A program made the translations under genes and the position numbers. Shown piece after piece: positions 44,429 through 53,037 of a stretch of 64,000 nt of DNA (position 1 is its first letter; every line of letters begins with the position of its first letter). The stretch lies in contig NZ_JYMT01000034.1 in NCBI RefSeq assembly GCF_000938305.1, positions 1-64,000 of the forward strand. Reading direction: 5' to 3'. The notes under the pieces are model-generated. The model made no database searches and had not been told where the DNA came from. It worked only from the letters and a program-made list of their open reading frames with translations. Source of the DNA: Bradyrhizobium sp. LTSP885 (lineage in GTDB: Bacteria > Pseudomonadota > Alphaproteobacteria > Rhizobiales > Xanthobacteraceae).

Positions 44429-45408
44429 TGACGTCAGCCATCATCGAGACGATGCGGTCTGAACTCGCCGCCGCGCTGCCGCAGTGGAACCTGTCCGAGC
44501 ACGCCACGCTCACGTTCCTTAGCCATTCCGAGAACACCACCTTCCTCGCGGAGGACCCGTTCTCGGGACAGCGGCTGGTGCTGCGCGTACAGCGGATCGG
44601 TTACCACGCGCCGGCGGAGATTGTTTCGGAACTGTCGTGGATAACAGCGCTGATCGCAGATGACGTCATCGCAACGCCGCGGCCGCTGGCCGACCGTGAC
44701 GGCCTGTTGCTTTGTTCGGTCCAACTGAATGGATCGATGCGGCAGGTCGTCGCATTCGAGTATATGAGCGGATACGAGCCCGATCAGTCGGGCTCGCTCC
44801 CGAGCTGGTTTGTCAAGCTTGGCATGCTGACCGCACAGCTTCACCGGCACAGCCGATCGTGGACCAGACCACCCGCCTTCCAGCGCAAGACCTGGGACTT
44901 CGATGCCATGCTCGGCACACGTCCGCTCTGGGGCGACTGGCGCGCGGCGCTGGGGCTTGGCAATGCCGAAAGGCAGTTGCTGCAGAGGGTTGCTGATTCG
45001 CTCGCCGACCGTATCAGCACGTATGGTCAGCAGAGCGAGCGCTTCGGCCTGGTTCATGCCGATCTGCGCCTCGCCAACCTGCTGGTCGACGGCGAACGGC
45101 TCGGCATCATCGACTTCGACGACTGCGGCTTTTCCTGGTTCTTCTACGATTTCGCCGCCGCTGTGAGCTTCATGGAACATGAGTCAGTTGTGGCCGAGCT
45201 GCAGGAGGCCTGGCTGCAGGGATATCGAACGGTCGCGTCGGTGTCGAAGGACGACGAGGCGATGCTGCCGGTCTTCGTCATGCTGAGACGAATACTGCTA
45301 ACGGCCTGGATCTCATCGCACTCGGACACCGAGACGGCACGCCGACTGGGAACGGATCATACCCACGACACCGTCGCGATGGGCGAGCGGTTTCTCCGGG
45401 GGTTCTGA
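44425..45408 (+). CDS. APH-family small-molecule kinase (RdoA/homoserine-kinase-like)
   Basis: A 327-aa kinase. The catalytic loop is LVHADLRLANLLVDG and the metal site LGIIDFDDCGFSWFFYD. Both match the RdoA/YihE and type II homoserine-kinase-like branch. The ATG overlaps the HAD phosphatase stop. It is the third such kinase in about 11 kb. Its acceptor is unknown; an amino alcohol or amino acid hydroxyl is plausible. Confidence 0.87.
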   Translation: MMTSAIIETMRSELAAALPQWNLSEHATLTFLSHSENTTFLAEDPFSGQRLVLRVQRIGYHAPAEIVSELSWITALIADDVIATPRPLADRDGLLLCSVQLNGSMRQVVAFEYMSGYEPDQSGSLPSWFVKLGMLTAQLHRHSRSWTRPPAFQRKTWDFDAMLGTRPLWGDWRAALGLGNAERQLLQRVADSLADRISTYGQQSERFGLVHADLRLANLLVDGERLGIIDFDDCGFSWFFYDFAAAVSFMEHESVVAELQEAWLQGYRTVASVSKDDEAMLPVFVMLRRILLTAWISSHSDTETARRLGTDHTHDTVAMGERFLRGF

Positions 45409-46884
45409 TCAGGTCCGCATCTCCGCGGCAAGCGCAGCCTGCATGCCCTCACCCATCATCGTGCCGAGACAGGAATTGACCGCGTTTCGCCAGACCGGAT
45501 CCGTCCGCAACGGGGCCGGGAAGAAGTTCGGAAGCGCATGCAAGGCATCGACGACGTCTGATGGTGCAACGACATCAGACAACAGGCGGCCGATCTCGTC
45601 CTCGCGTGGATCACGCAGCACGTAGCGCGTGCCATCGTCCAGTCGCCCGTGGCAGTAGCGCATCCACGCCGCGATCGCGAAAGCAAACGGCCGGACGTCA
45701 AGGCCCTTGGCGCGCGCCTCGAGTGCCGGCGCAAGAATCCGCTGCGGCAGCTTCTCGGTGCCGTCCATCGCAATCTGGTAAGTCTCGTGCGCGATTGCCG
45801 GATTGGCGAACCGCGACAGCAGCTGCCGCGCATAGGCATCAAGGTCGATCGCGGGCAACCGAGGCAACGTCGCAGCCGCGGCCTTGAAGTGCCGCTCGAT
45901 CAGGGGACAAAAGCCCGCGGGCCCTGCCGTGTCGCGAACGTAACGCCGGCCGCTCAGAAAGCCCGCATAGGCGAGCATCGAGTGCGCACCATTGAGCATG
46001 CGCAGCTTCATCGCCTCGTACGGCTCGACATCATCGACGAACAGCGCGCCGCCTGCCTCCCAGGCCGGACGGCCAGTCGGGAAGCGATCATCGATGACCC
46101 ATTGCGCGAACGGCTCGGTCTCGACCGGCGCCTGATCGATGCAGCCCGTCAGGCGCAGCGCATCCTCGCGCGTCTGCTCGGTGGAGGCCGGCGTGATGCG
46201 GTCGACCATGCACGATGGAAACGAGACCTTCTCGGCGATCCAGTCGCCCAGCGCCGGATCGCGCCGGCGGGCGAAATCAATCATCCCGCAGCGGACGAAC
46301 CCGCCATTGTCAGGCAAATTGTCGCAGCAAAGCACGGTGAAGGGATCGACATGTTCGATGCGCCGACGCCGCAGTGCCTCGGTCAAAAGGCCGAGCACGC
46401 CGGACGGATTGTCCGGCGATTGCAAATCAGCGGCAACAACCGGATGGCTGAGATCGACGGTCATCGTCGCACGGTCGACGCCGTAAGCCTTTTCCGTCAC
46501 CGTCATCGTCACGATGCGCGTGCGCCGGTCGATCAGGCTTGTCATCAAATCGGCGGGGGCACGGCTGGCCGCGATGACGTGCGCGATGCTGCCGATCACC
46601 CTGGCGCGCACCTCGGACGCACCGCGCTCAATCAAGGTGTAGAGACCGTTCTGCGGATTGAGCGCATCGGCGAGCTCGACGCTGCGCAGGCTCGCTCCCA
46701 CGATCCGCCAATCGCCGCCTCCGGCCGCGAGCGCGGCGTCGGTGTAGGCGGCCTGGTGCGCGCGATGAAACGCCCCGATTCCGAGATGGACGATGCCATG
46801 GCCGTGCCGGGCCGGATCGTAGGTCGGCCGACGTGCGGCGCCGGTGACGTCGGCAAGCGACGACAGGCGTTTTGGCGCGTTCAT
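45409..46884 (-). CDS. uxuB: Fructuronate reductase / mannitol dehydrogenase family
   Basis: A 491-aa long-chain polyol dehydrogenase that interconverts D-fructuronate and D-mannonate in hexuronate breakdown. The N-terminal IVHLGIGAFHRAHQA and the catalytic KLRMLNGAHSMLAY pattern (Lys, Asn, His) are present. The start overlaps the uxuA stop by 4 bp. The adjacent mannonate dehydratase favours the UxuB assignment over mannitol 2-dehydrogenase. Confidence 0.85.
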   Translation of the reverse strand: MNAPKRLSSLADVTGAARRPTYDPARHGHGIVHLGIGAFHRAHQAAYTDAALAAGGGDWRIVGASLRSVELADALNPQNGLYTLIERGASEVRARVIGSIAHVIAASRAPADLMTSLIDRRTRIVTMTVTEKAYGVDRATMTVDLSHPVVAADLQSPDNPSGVLGLLTEALRRRRIEHVDPFTVLCCDNLPDNGGFVRCGMIDFARRRDPALGDWIAEKVSFPSCMVDRITPASTEQTREDALRLTGCIDQAPVETEPFAQWVIDDRFPTGRPAWEAGGALFVDDVEPYEAMKLRMLNGAHSMLAYAGFLSGRRYVRDTAGPAGFCPLIERHFKAAAATLPRLPAIDLDAYARQLLSRFANPAIAHETYQIAMDGTEKLPQRILAPALEARAKGLDVRPFAFAIAAWMRYCHGRLDDGTRYVLRDPREDEIGRLLSDVVAPSDVVDALHALPNFFPAPLRTDPVWRNAVNSCLGTMMGEGMQAALAAEMRT

Positions 46885-48098
46885 GCCGGCAAGCTCACCG
46901 ACGGATGTGACAGGGCGGTGAAGATGCCGCGCAGTTCGGCGAGCCCCTTCAGGCGGCCAATCGCGGGATAGCCGGGCTGCCCGCTGCGGTTGAGGTCATC
47001 GAGAATATCATGGCCATGATCGGGGCGGAATGGAATCGACCAATCGGTGCGGCCTTCCGTCTTGCGCCGCCGCTCTTCGCGCAGAACGGCGGCGATGACC
47101 GCAACCATATCGGTGTCGCCGCCGAGATGCTCGGCCTCGTAGAAGGAGCCGCGAATGTCGTTCGACTCGCGCTTGACGTTGCGCAGATGAAGGAAGTGCA
47201 CGCGCTTGCCGAGGCGCTGCATCATGCCCGGCAGGTCATTGTCGGGCCGCGCGCCGAGTGACCCCGTGCACAGCGTGATGCCGCTTGCGGGCGAATCCAC
47301 CGCTGCCATGACCGCGGCATAGTCGGCCTCGGTCGACATAATCCGCGGCAGGCCGAGTAACCCAAACGGCGGATCGTCGGGATGGCAACACAGCCGCAAT
47401 CCCAACCGTTCGGCGACCGGGGCGACCTCACCGAGGAAGTCGACCAAATGCTTGCGCAGCCGCTCGGCCGAAACGTCGCGGTAGTCCGCAAGATGCGCCT
47501 TCACATCGGCCAGCGTGAAATTATCGGCGGCGCCGGGCAATCCGAACACGACATTGCGCGCCAGCATCTCCCTGTCCGGCGCGGTCATCGCGGCATGGCG
47601 TCGGCGCGCCTGTTCGACCACCTCGCCGGGAAGGTCGGCCGCCGCTTCCGGCCGGGCCAGGATGAAGATGTCGAAGGCCGCGAAGTCCACGAAGTCGTAG
47701 CGCATGCAGGTGGCGCCGTTGGGCAAGCGCCAATGGAGCTGCGTCCGGGTCCAGTCGAGCACGGGCATGAAATTGTAGCAGATCACCTCGATGCCGGCGG
47801 CCGCGAGGTTTTCAAGGCTGGTCTTGTAGTTGTCGATGTGCGCGCGCCAGTTGCCGCTTTGCTTCTTGATGTCCTCCGACACCGGCAGGCTCTCGACCAC
47901 GTCCCAGCGCAGGCCGGACGCTTGTCCATCCTTCATGCGGCCGATCGCTTGCTGGCGGGTTGCGATCTCGCCTGAGGTCCAGACCTCGCCGGTCGGCACG
48001 TGATGCAGGGCGCTGACGACGCCCTCGACGCCGGCCTGCATCATGTCGTCGACGGAGACATGGTCGTGCGGCCCGAACCATCGCCACGTCTGTTTCAT
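46881..48098 (-). CDS. uxuA: Mannonate dehydratase
   Basis: A 405-aa enzyme that dehydrates D-mannonate to 2-keto-3-deoxygluconate. It opens KQTWRWFGPHDHVSVDDMMQ and then GVVSALHHVPTGEVW, diagnostic of UxuA. Metal-site segments include LRLCCHPDDPP, LCTGSLGARPDNDL and HFLHLRNV. It is the first gene of the two-gene uxuA-uxuB operon, divergent from a GntR regulator. Confidence 0.95.
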   Translation of the reverse strand: MKQTWRWFGPHDHVSVDDMMQAGVEGVVSALHHVPTGEVWTSGEIATRQQAIGRMKDGQASGLRWDVVESLPVSEDIKKQSGNWRAHIDNYKTSLENLAAAGIEVICYNFMPVLDWTRTQLHWRLPNGATCMRYDFVDFAAFDIFILARPEAAADLPGEVVEQARRRHAAMTAPDREMLARNVVFGLPGAADNFTLADVKAHLADYRDVSAERLRKHLVDFLGEVAPVAERLGLRLCCHPDDPPFGLLGLPRIMSTEADYAAVMAAVDSPASGITLCTGSLGARPDNDLPGMMQRLGKRVHFLHLRNVKRESNDIRGSFYEAEHLGGDTDMVAVIAAVLREERRRKTEGRTDWSIPFRPDHGHDILDDLNRSGQPGYPAIGRLKGLAELRGIFTALSHPSVSLPA

Positions 48099-48179
48099 GA
48101 TGCTGTCTCCTTCCGAACCGGCGCGGGTGCGGGCGCGAATACCTAGGGGTGAGATCCGTTTAGCACGCCAGATTTCGGT

Positions 48180-48197
48180 TGACTAGTATGGTAGTCA
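48180..48197. promoter_or_regulatory. Probable GntR operator
   Basis: TGACTA-N6-TAGTCA is a perfect inverted repeat located 16 nt upstream of the GntR start and 81 nt upstream of uxuA. Length and spacing fit a FadR/UxuR-type GntR dimer site. Confidence 0.65.
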
Positions 48198-48212
48198 GCA
48201 CTATGACAAAGC

Positions 48213-48947
48213 ATGGGAATGATTGTGGACCCGGACAAGATCTCGATCGATGGCGCGGCAGAGCCGCGCGATCTCGTCTGGGCGTTGGATCTGACCATTC
48301 CCGTCCGACCGCAGATCCATGCCGGGCTCCGGCAGCGCATCATCCGCTGTGAAATCGCTCCCGGGACCGCATTGTCGGAGGCCGAGATCGCGCGGCGATT
48401 TGCGATCAGCCGCCAGCCGGTGCGCGAAGCCTTCATCAAGCTTGCCGAGGAAGGCCTGCTCGAGATCAGGCCGCAGCGCGGCACCTTCGTTCGCAAGATC
48501 AGCAAGACCGCGGTGATGGACGCGCGCTTCGTTCGCGAGGCGATCGAGGCGAATATCGTGCGTGAGCTGGCCGCCGAAGGCGATGCCGGCCTGGTTGCCA
48601 GGCTACGCAAGCAGCTCGTCGCCCAACGCGCCGTACCGGTCGGCGAACTCTATGATTTCATGCGGCTGGACGAGGAGTTTCACTGGACCCTGGCGGATGC
48701 CGCTGGCCGGCTGTACGGCTGGAAAGTCATCGAAGACGTCAAGCTTCAGATGGACCGCGTCCGCCATTTGTCCTTGCGGAGCTTCCCGCAAAGCAAACTC
48801 GTGCGCCAGCACACCACTATCGTCGATGCGATCGAGAAGGCTTCGCCGGATGCGGCCGAGCGCGCGATGCGCGAACATCTGCGGCTGATCATGGATGATC
48901 TTCCATCGATCGAAGCGCAACACCCCGATTTTTTCACGTCAGCATAA
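48213..48947 (+). CDS. GntR-family (FadR subfamily) regulator
   Basis: A 244-aa regulator; Met3 is an alternative start. The winged HTH is LSEAEIARRFAISRQPVREA followed by LAEEGLLEIRPQRGTFV. The all-helical FCD ligand domain contains the metal-binding Asp/His pattern around RLDEEFHWTLADAAGR and QHTTIVDAI. It is divergent from uxuAB and 60 nt upstream of idnD, so it probably represses both units until a hexuronate or hexonate binds. Confidence 0.9.
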   Translation: MGMIVDPDKISIDGAAEPRDLVWALDLTIPVRPQIHAGLRQRIIRCEIAPGTALSEAEIARRFAISRQPVREAFIKLAEEGLLEIRPQRGTFVRKISKTAVMDARFVREAIEANIVRELAAEGDAGLVARLRKQLVAQRAVPVGELYDFMRLDEEFHWTLADAAGRLYGWKVIEDVKLQMDRVRHLSLRSFPQSKLVRQHTTIVDAIEKASPDAAERAMREHLRLIMDDLPSIEAQHPDFFTSA

Positions 48948-49007
48948 GCTTTCGGAGCTGACCCACCGATCGGTGACGCCAGCAAGACAACAAGGCGAGG
49001 ATTGACC

Positions 49008-50051
49008 ATGAAGACCCGGGCTTGCGTGCTCCACGGGATCGGCGATGTGCGCATTGAAACGCGCGAGATTGGCAATGTCGGTCCCAGACAAGTTCGGGTG
49101 CGGATCGGCGCCGGCGGCCTGTGCGGCTCGGACATCCATTATTTCCGGGATGGCGGTATCGGAACGATCAGGGTCAGCGAGCCCATCATCCTCGGCCACG
49201 AAGTCGCCGGCACCGTCGAAGCCGTCGGCGGCGAGGTCGCCAACGTCAAGCCGGGACAGCGCGTGGCGCTATGTCCCAGCCTGCCCTGCGGCCGTTGCCG
49301 GTTCTGCCAGATCGGACAACAGCAGCATTGCCTCGAGATGCAGTTCTTCGGCAGCGCGATGCGCAAGCCGCATTGCAATGGCGGCTTTCGCGACGAGATC
49401 ATCGTCGAGGATTTTCAGTGCGTCCCGGTCGGCGATGTCGGGCTGAACGAAGCCGCCTGCGCCGAACCGCTCTCGGTCAGCCTGCACGCCATCAACAATG
49501 CGGGCAGCGTGTTCGGCAAGCGCGTGCTTGTGATGGGCGCGGGGCCGATCGGCGCACTGCTGGTGGGGGCGGCAAAGCTCGCCGGCGCCCAGGAGATCGT
49601 CGCGGTCGATATCGCCGACGCGCCGCTGAACGCCGCCATCAGGATGGGCGCCACTACGACCGTCAATGCGCTCGCCGAGCCGGATAGCCTCGCGCAGCGC
49701 TATTCCGCCGACAAGGGCACCTTCGACGTCGGCTTCGAATGTACCGGGGCCGGGGTCGCGCTCGGGACCATGTTCCCTGTCGTCAAACCGCGGGGAACGA
49801 TTGTGGCGGTGGGCGTCAGCAGCGGAGCCCACATCCCGTTCAATGCCCTGGTCGGCAAGGAGATCCGCCTCGCCGGCACGCATCGCTTCCATGCCGAATA
49901 TCCGGTCGCGGCACGGATGATCGCCGAGCGGCGCATCGACGTCCGTCCGATCATCACCGCGACCCTGCCGATGGACCGGATTCGCGACGCCTTCGACGTC
50001 GTGCGCGACCGCACATCGCAGATGAAGGTGCAACTGAGTTTCGCGACGTAA
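49008..50051 (+). CDS. idnD: Zinc-dependent L-idonate 5-dehydrogenase-like enzyme
   Basis: A 347-aa medium-chain dehydrogenase; ATG 49008 is preferred over TTG 49002. The catalytic zinc site is in GLCGSDIHYF and GHEVAGTVEAVG. The structural zinc cysteines are in CPSLPCGRCRFC. MQFFGSAMRKPHCNGGF is a segment also found in IdnD. The nucleotide motif is VMGAGPIGAL. It would oxidise L-idonate or a related hexonate to a keto acid that enters the same catabolic route as UxuAB products. Confidence 0.83.
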   Translation: MKTRACVLHGIGDVRIETREIGNVGPRQVRVRIGAGGLCGSDIHYFRDGGIGTIRVSEPIILGHEVAGTVEAVGGEVANVKPGQRVALCPSLPCGRCRFCQIGQQQHCLEMQFFGSAMRKPHCNGGFRDEIIVEDFQCVPVGDVGLNEAACAEPLSVSLHAINNAGSVFGKRVLVMGAGPIGALLVGAAKLAGAQEIVAVDIADAPLNAAIRMGATTTVNALAEPDSLAQRYSADKGTFDVGFECTGAGVALGTMFPVVKPRGTIVAVGVSSGAHIPFNALVGKEIRLAGTHRFHAEYPVAARMIAERRIDVRPIITATLPMDRIRDAFDVVRDRTSQMKVQLSFAT

Positions 50052-50095
50052 AATCCGCGGGACCTGAGCCAAGAAAATAAAAACGGGAGGGACAG

Positions 50096-51502
50096 ATGAG
50101 TATGACGACCACGATGGACGCCGACGACGTCCGACGGCTTTCGGACGAAGCCACCCAGCGCCTGCTCAACAAGCCCGGTACAGCGTCGAGCACCCAAGGC
50201 GGCTGGATGATGATCGCCACGATCCTGATCGAGGCGTGGGATCTCTACGCGATCGCCTTTGTGCTGATCTTCATCAAGACGGACTTCAACCCGACACCGG
50301 CGCAAATCGGTCTGGTGACAGCCGCCGTGCAGGGCGGTGCGCTGGTCGGCGCCCTGCTGGGCGGCGTGTTCGCCGATCGCTTCGGCCGGAAGACGGTGTT
50401 CATCGGCACCATGGTGCTGTTCATCGTGCTGGCGATCGCCCAGGCTTTTGTGCGCGACATCTGGGAACTGATCATCGTGCGTCTCTTGATCGGCATTCCG
50501 CTCGGCAGCGACATCGCCAACGGCTACGCCTACATCATGGAATCGATGTCGAAGGGCAAGCGCGAGCAGATGGGCAGCCGCTGGCAGTTCATGTTCGGTC
50601 TCGGCGAGGTGTTCTCGATTCTCGTGATCACGTTGATGTACGTGTGGGGAATGGACCACTCGCTGCTGTGGCGCATTGCGCTGGCGCTTGGCGCCGTGCC
50701 CGCGGCCATCCTGCTGATCGGCCGGCTCGACCTGCCGGAAACCCCGTTGTCGTTGCTGCAGCGTGGCCAGTTCGTGAAAGCCAAGGAAGTCTCGAAGCGG
50801 CTGTTCGATGATCCGCTCGATATGCTGCCCGACCAGGACCAGAAACTGCCAAAGCCCAAGCTCGGCGATTTCCTGAAGGTGATCTGGGCGGATCCGATCA
50901 AGCGACGCGCGACGATCTTTGCCTGGATCTCCAACGCCTGCCAGGGCGCCGAGTTCACCGCCTGGGGCTTCTATCTTCCTGTGATCCTTGTGCTGAGCGG
51001 CGTCGGCGTGTCCAGCAGCGGCGACATCACCGGGACCAATCTGGTGACAGCCCTGATCTTTTGCCTCGCCACCGTGTCAGGCTTCGTCGCGCCGCTGATG
51101 CTGCCCAAGATCGGTCATCGCGGCGTGGCGATGTGGGGCTTTGGCCTCGCGTTCGCCGGCCTCATCCTCGGCGGGTTCGCCATCCAGAACGACTGGAAGA
51201 TCCTCATCGTGGTCGGCGCCTGCATTCTGATGTGGGGCCATTACTGGGACGCGTCCAACGGCATGACGATCGCCTCGATGGTGGCGCCGACCCGCTTCAG
51301 GGCGACGGCGGCCGGGTTCGGCTACGTCTTCGTCAAGGCCGCCGCATTCTTCGGTGCGTTCGTCTTCCCGCTCGTCAATGCCTCGCTCGGCAAGGCCGGC
51401 GCCACCTTTGCGGTGTCAATCCTGTCGCTGATCGGCTTCCTGGCAGCAAAATTCATCCTGCCCGAGGTGTATGGCTACGTGGAATCCGAGAAGGAAGCCT
51501 AA
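50096..51502 (+). CDS. MFS transporter, probable sugar-acid symporter
   Basis: A 468-aa protein with about twelve hydrophobic helices and the MFS loop 2-3 motif GGVFADRFGRKTVF. An extended N-terminus of about 35 residues precedes the first helix. GGAGGG-type ribosome-binding sequence lies just upstream. It follows idnD by 44 nt in the same direction and is probably the importer for a hexonate or hexuronate. Exact substrate unknown. Confidence 0.87.
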   Translation: MSMTTTMDADDVRRLSDEATQRLLNKPGTASSTQGGWMMIATILIEAWDLYAIAFVLIFIKTDFNPTPAQIGLVTAAVQGGALVGALLGGVFADRFGRKTVFIGTMVLFIVLAIAQAFVRDIWELIIVRLLIGIPLGSDIANGYAYIMESMSKGKREQMGSRWQFMFGLGEVFSILVITLMYVWGMDHSLLWRIALALGAVPAAILLIGRLDLPETPLSLLQRGQFVKAKEVSKRLFDDPLDMLPDQDQKLPKPKLGDFLKVIWADPIKRRATIFAWISNACQGAEFTAWGFYLPVILVLSGVGVSSSGDITGTNLVTALIFCLATVSGFVAPLMLPKIGHRGVAMWGFGLAFAGLILGGFAIQNDWKILIVVGACILMWGHYWDASNGMTIASMVAPTRFRATAAGFGYVFVKAAAFFGAFVFPLVNASLGKAGATFAVSILSLIGFLAAKFILPEVYGYVESEKEA

Positions 51503-51515
51503 GTCGATCGAGACC

Positions 51516-51545
51516 GGCGCGCGCATTCAAGCGGATGCGCGCGCC
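51516..51545. terminator. Bidirectional terminator hairpin
   Basis: GGCGCGCGCAT and ATGCGCGCGCC form a perfect 11-bp stem with an 8-nt loop. It lies between the convergent MFS and dhaK genes, where both transcripts should end. The downstream T-tract is weak. Confidence 0.75.
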
Positions 51546-51585
51546 ACCGATTCTTCAGGCGGGACGGAACCGCCGGCAACCGCGA

Positions 51586-52569
51586 TCACCATCTCAACGC
51601 GGCCGTGCGCACCGGATGGTCCCAGAGCGCTGATGTCTCGCTGTCGAGCAGGCTGACGGTGAGCGAGCAGCCGGCCATGTCCAGCGAGGTGACGTAGCTG
51701 CCGACCAGCGAGCGGGCGATGCGCAAGCCGCGCTGCTCGAGCAGCCGCCGCGCCGCATTGTACATCAGATAGAGCTCGATCGTCGGCGTGCCGCCAAATC
51801 CGTTGACGAGCAGCAGGGCCTCGGTCCCGGCGCGCGCGTCGAGATCATCCGCGATCGCTGTCGTCATCTCGGACGCGATCGCATCGGCCCGCTCCAGCCT
51901 GACCCGGCGGCGTCCCGGCTCGCCGTGAATGCCGACCCCCATCTCCATCTCGTCCTCGCCGAGCACAAAGGTTGGCGTGCCCGCCGCCGGGACCGTGCAG
52001 CTGGTCAGCGCGACTCCCATCGAGCGGGTTCGGGCGTTGACGCGCTCGCCAAGCGCCACGCAGGCGGCGAGATCGGCGCCCTGCTCCGCGGCCGCGCCGA
52101 CGATCTTCTCGACAATCAGGGTGCCGGCCACACCGCGGCGCCCGATGCTGTAGGTCGACTTCTCGACTGCCACGTCATCATCCGTCACGATGGTCGCCGT
52201 GCGGCCCTCGGCGATCTCGGCCGCCATTTCGAAGTTCATGCGGTCGCCCGCGTAATTCTTTACGATGAACAGAACGCCGGCCTCGCCCGCAACCGCCTGT
52301 GCCGCCTCGACGATCCGATCCGGCGTCGGCGAGGTGAAAACCTCACCCGGACAGGCGGCGTCGAGCATACCATAGCCGACGAATCCTGCATGCAGCGGCT
52401 CATGCCCGCTGCCGCCGCCCGATACGAGCGCCACCTTCTTCGGATTCAGCTCGCGGCGCCGCACGAATTTCCGTTCTGCTCCGAGCGTGACAAGATCCGC
52501 ATGCGCGGCCGCAAAGCCGTCGAGGCTCTCTGCGAGCACGCTGTCGACCGAATTGATGAACTTCTTCAT
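51586..52569 (-). CDS. dhaK: Dihydroxyacetone kinase subunit DhaK
   Basis: A 327-aa subunit that binds the ketone substrate. SGGGSGHEPLHAGFVG carries His56, AGDRMNFEMA carries Asp109, and GVGIHGEPG carries His215, which forms the covalent hemiaminal with the substrate. All are intact. It is the last gene of the long operon, separated from dhaL and dhaM by the PTS genes. The true substrate could be dihydroxyacetone or a related short ketose. Confidence 0.92.
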   Translation of the reverse strand: MKKFINSVDSVLAESLDGFAAAHADLVTLGAERKFVRRRELNPKKVALVSGGGSGHEPLHAGFVGYGMLDAACPGEVFTSPTPDRIVEAAQAVAGEAGVLFIVKNYAGDRMNFEMAAEIAEGRTATIVTDDDVAVEKSTYSIGRRGVAGTLIVEKIVGAAAEQGADLAACVALGERVNARTRSMGVALTSCTVPAAGTPTFVLGEDEMEMGVGIHGEPGRRRVRLERADAIASEMTTAIADDLDARAGTEALLLVNGFGGTPTIELYLMYNAARRLLEQRGLRIARSLVGSYVTSLDMAGCSLTVSLLDSETSALWDHPVRTAALRW

Positions 52570-52614
52570 TGTCTCCTCCCCGTTCCGTCCCGGTTTCTTG
52601 CCTTGGCCTCACGC

Positions 52615-53037
52615 TTATTTTTCCCGCATGATGGCAATCAGGCGCCGCGTGAACTCCTGCAGCAACGTATCGAGTTCGGTGTTGCGCTTGGCGCTGCCGA
52701 GATCCGGCAAATGCAGCGTCAAGGTCCGCTCGTGCGATCCCTCGCTCAATCGGCCGATCCGGCGCGGATGTGCGCGGGCATAGGCGCGTAGAAAGGCGGT
52801 CTTCGCCTGTGGCGGGAAGTGGCAGACGTCGAAGATCGTATTGAGATGCTGCACAGGTATCGGCACCGGATAGGCTGGATTGCTGATCTGGCTGACGAAG
52901 CTGCGATTCTTTCCGATGGCGTGCGCAAGGCGCAGCCGCATGCCCGACGGGCGGCTCTCCAGCACCTCCTTGAAGATCCGCTTGTAGACCGCAACAGCGC
53001 CGGCTTCGGCCGGTTCGTCGCTCACCGTGTCAGCCAA
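52615..53037 (-). CDS. Putative DNA-binding regulator in the dha operon
   Basis: A 140-aa basic protein whose start overlaps the ptsI stop by 8 bp. The stretch LRLAHAIGKNRSFVSQISNP reads like a degenerate Cro/XRE helix-turn-helix, followed by a helical segment (FLRAYARAHPRRIGRL) and a C-terminal helix. It has no signal peptide. It is a candidate local regulator for the operon, which has no other regulator nearby. I do not recognise a characterised family. Confidence 0.7.
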   Translation of the reverse strand: MADTVSDEPAEAGAVAVYKRIFKEVLESRPSGMRLRLAHAIGKNRSFVSQISNPAYPVPIPVQHLNTIFDVCHFPPQAKTAFLRAYARAHPRRIGRLSEGSHERTLTLHLPDLGSAKRNTELDTLLQEFTRRLIAIMREK

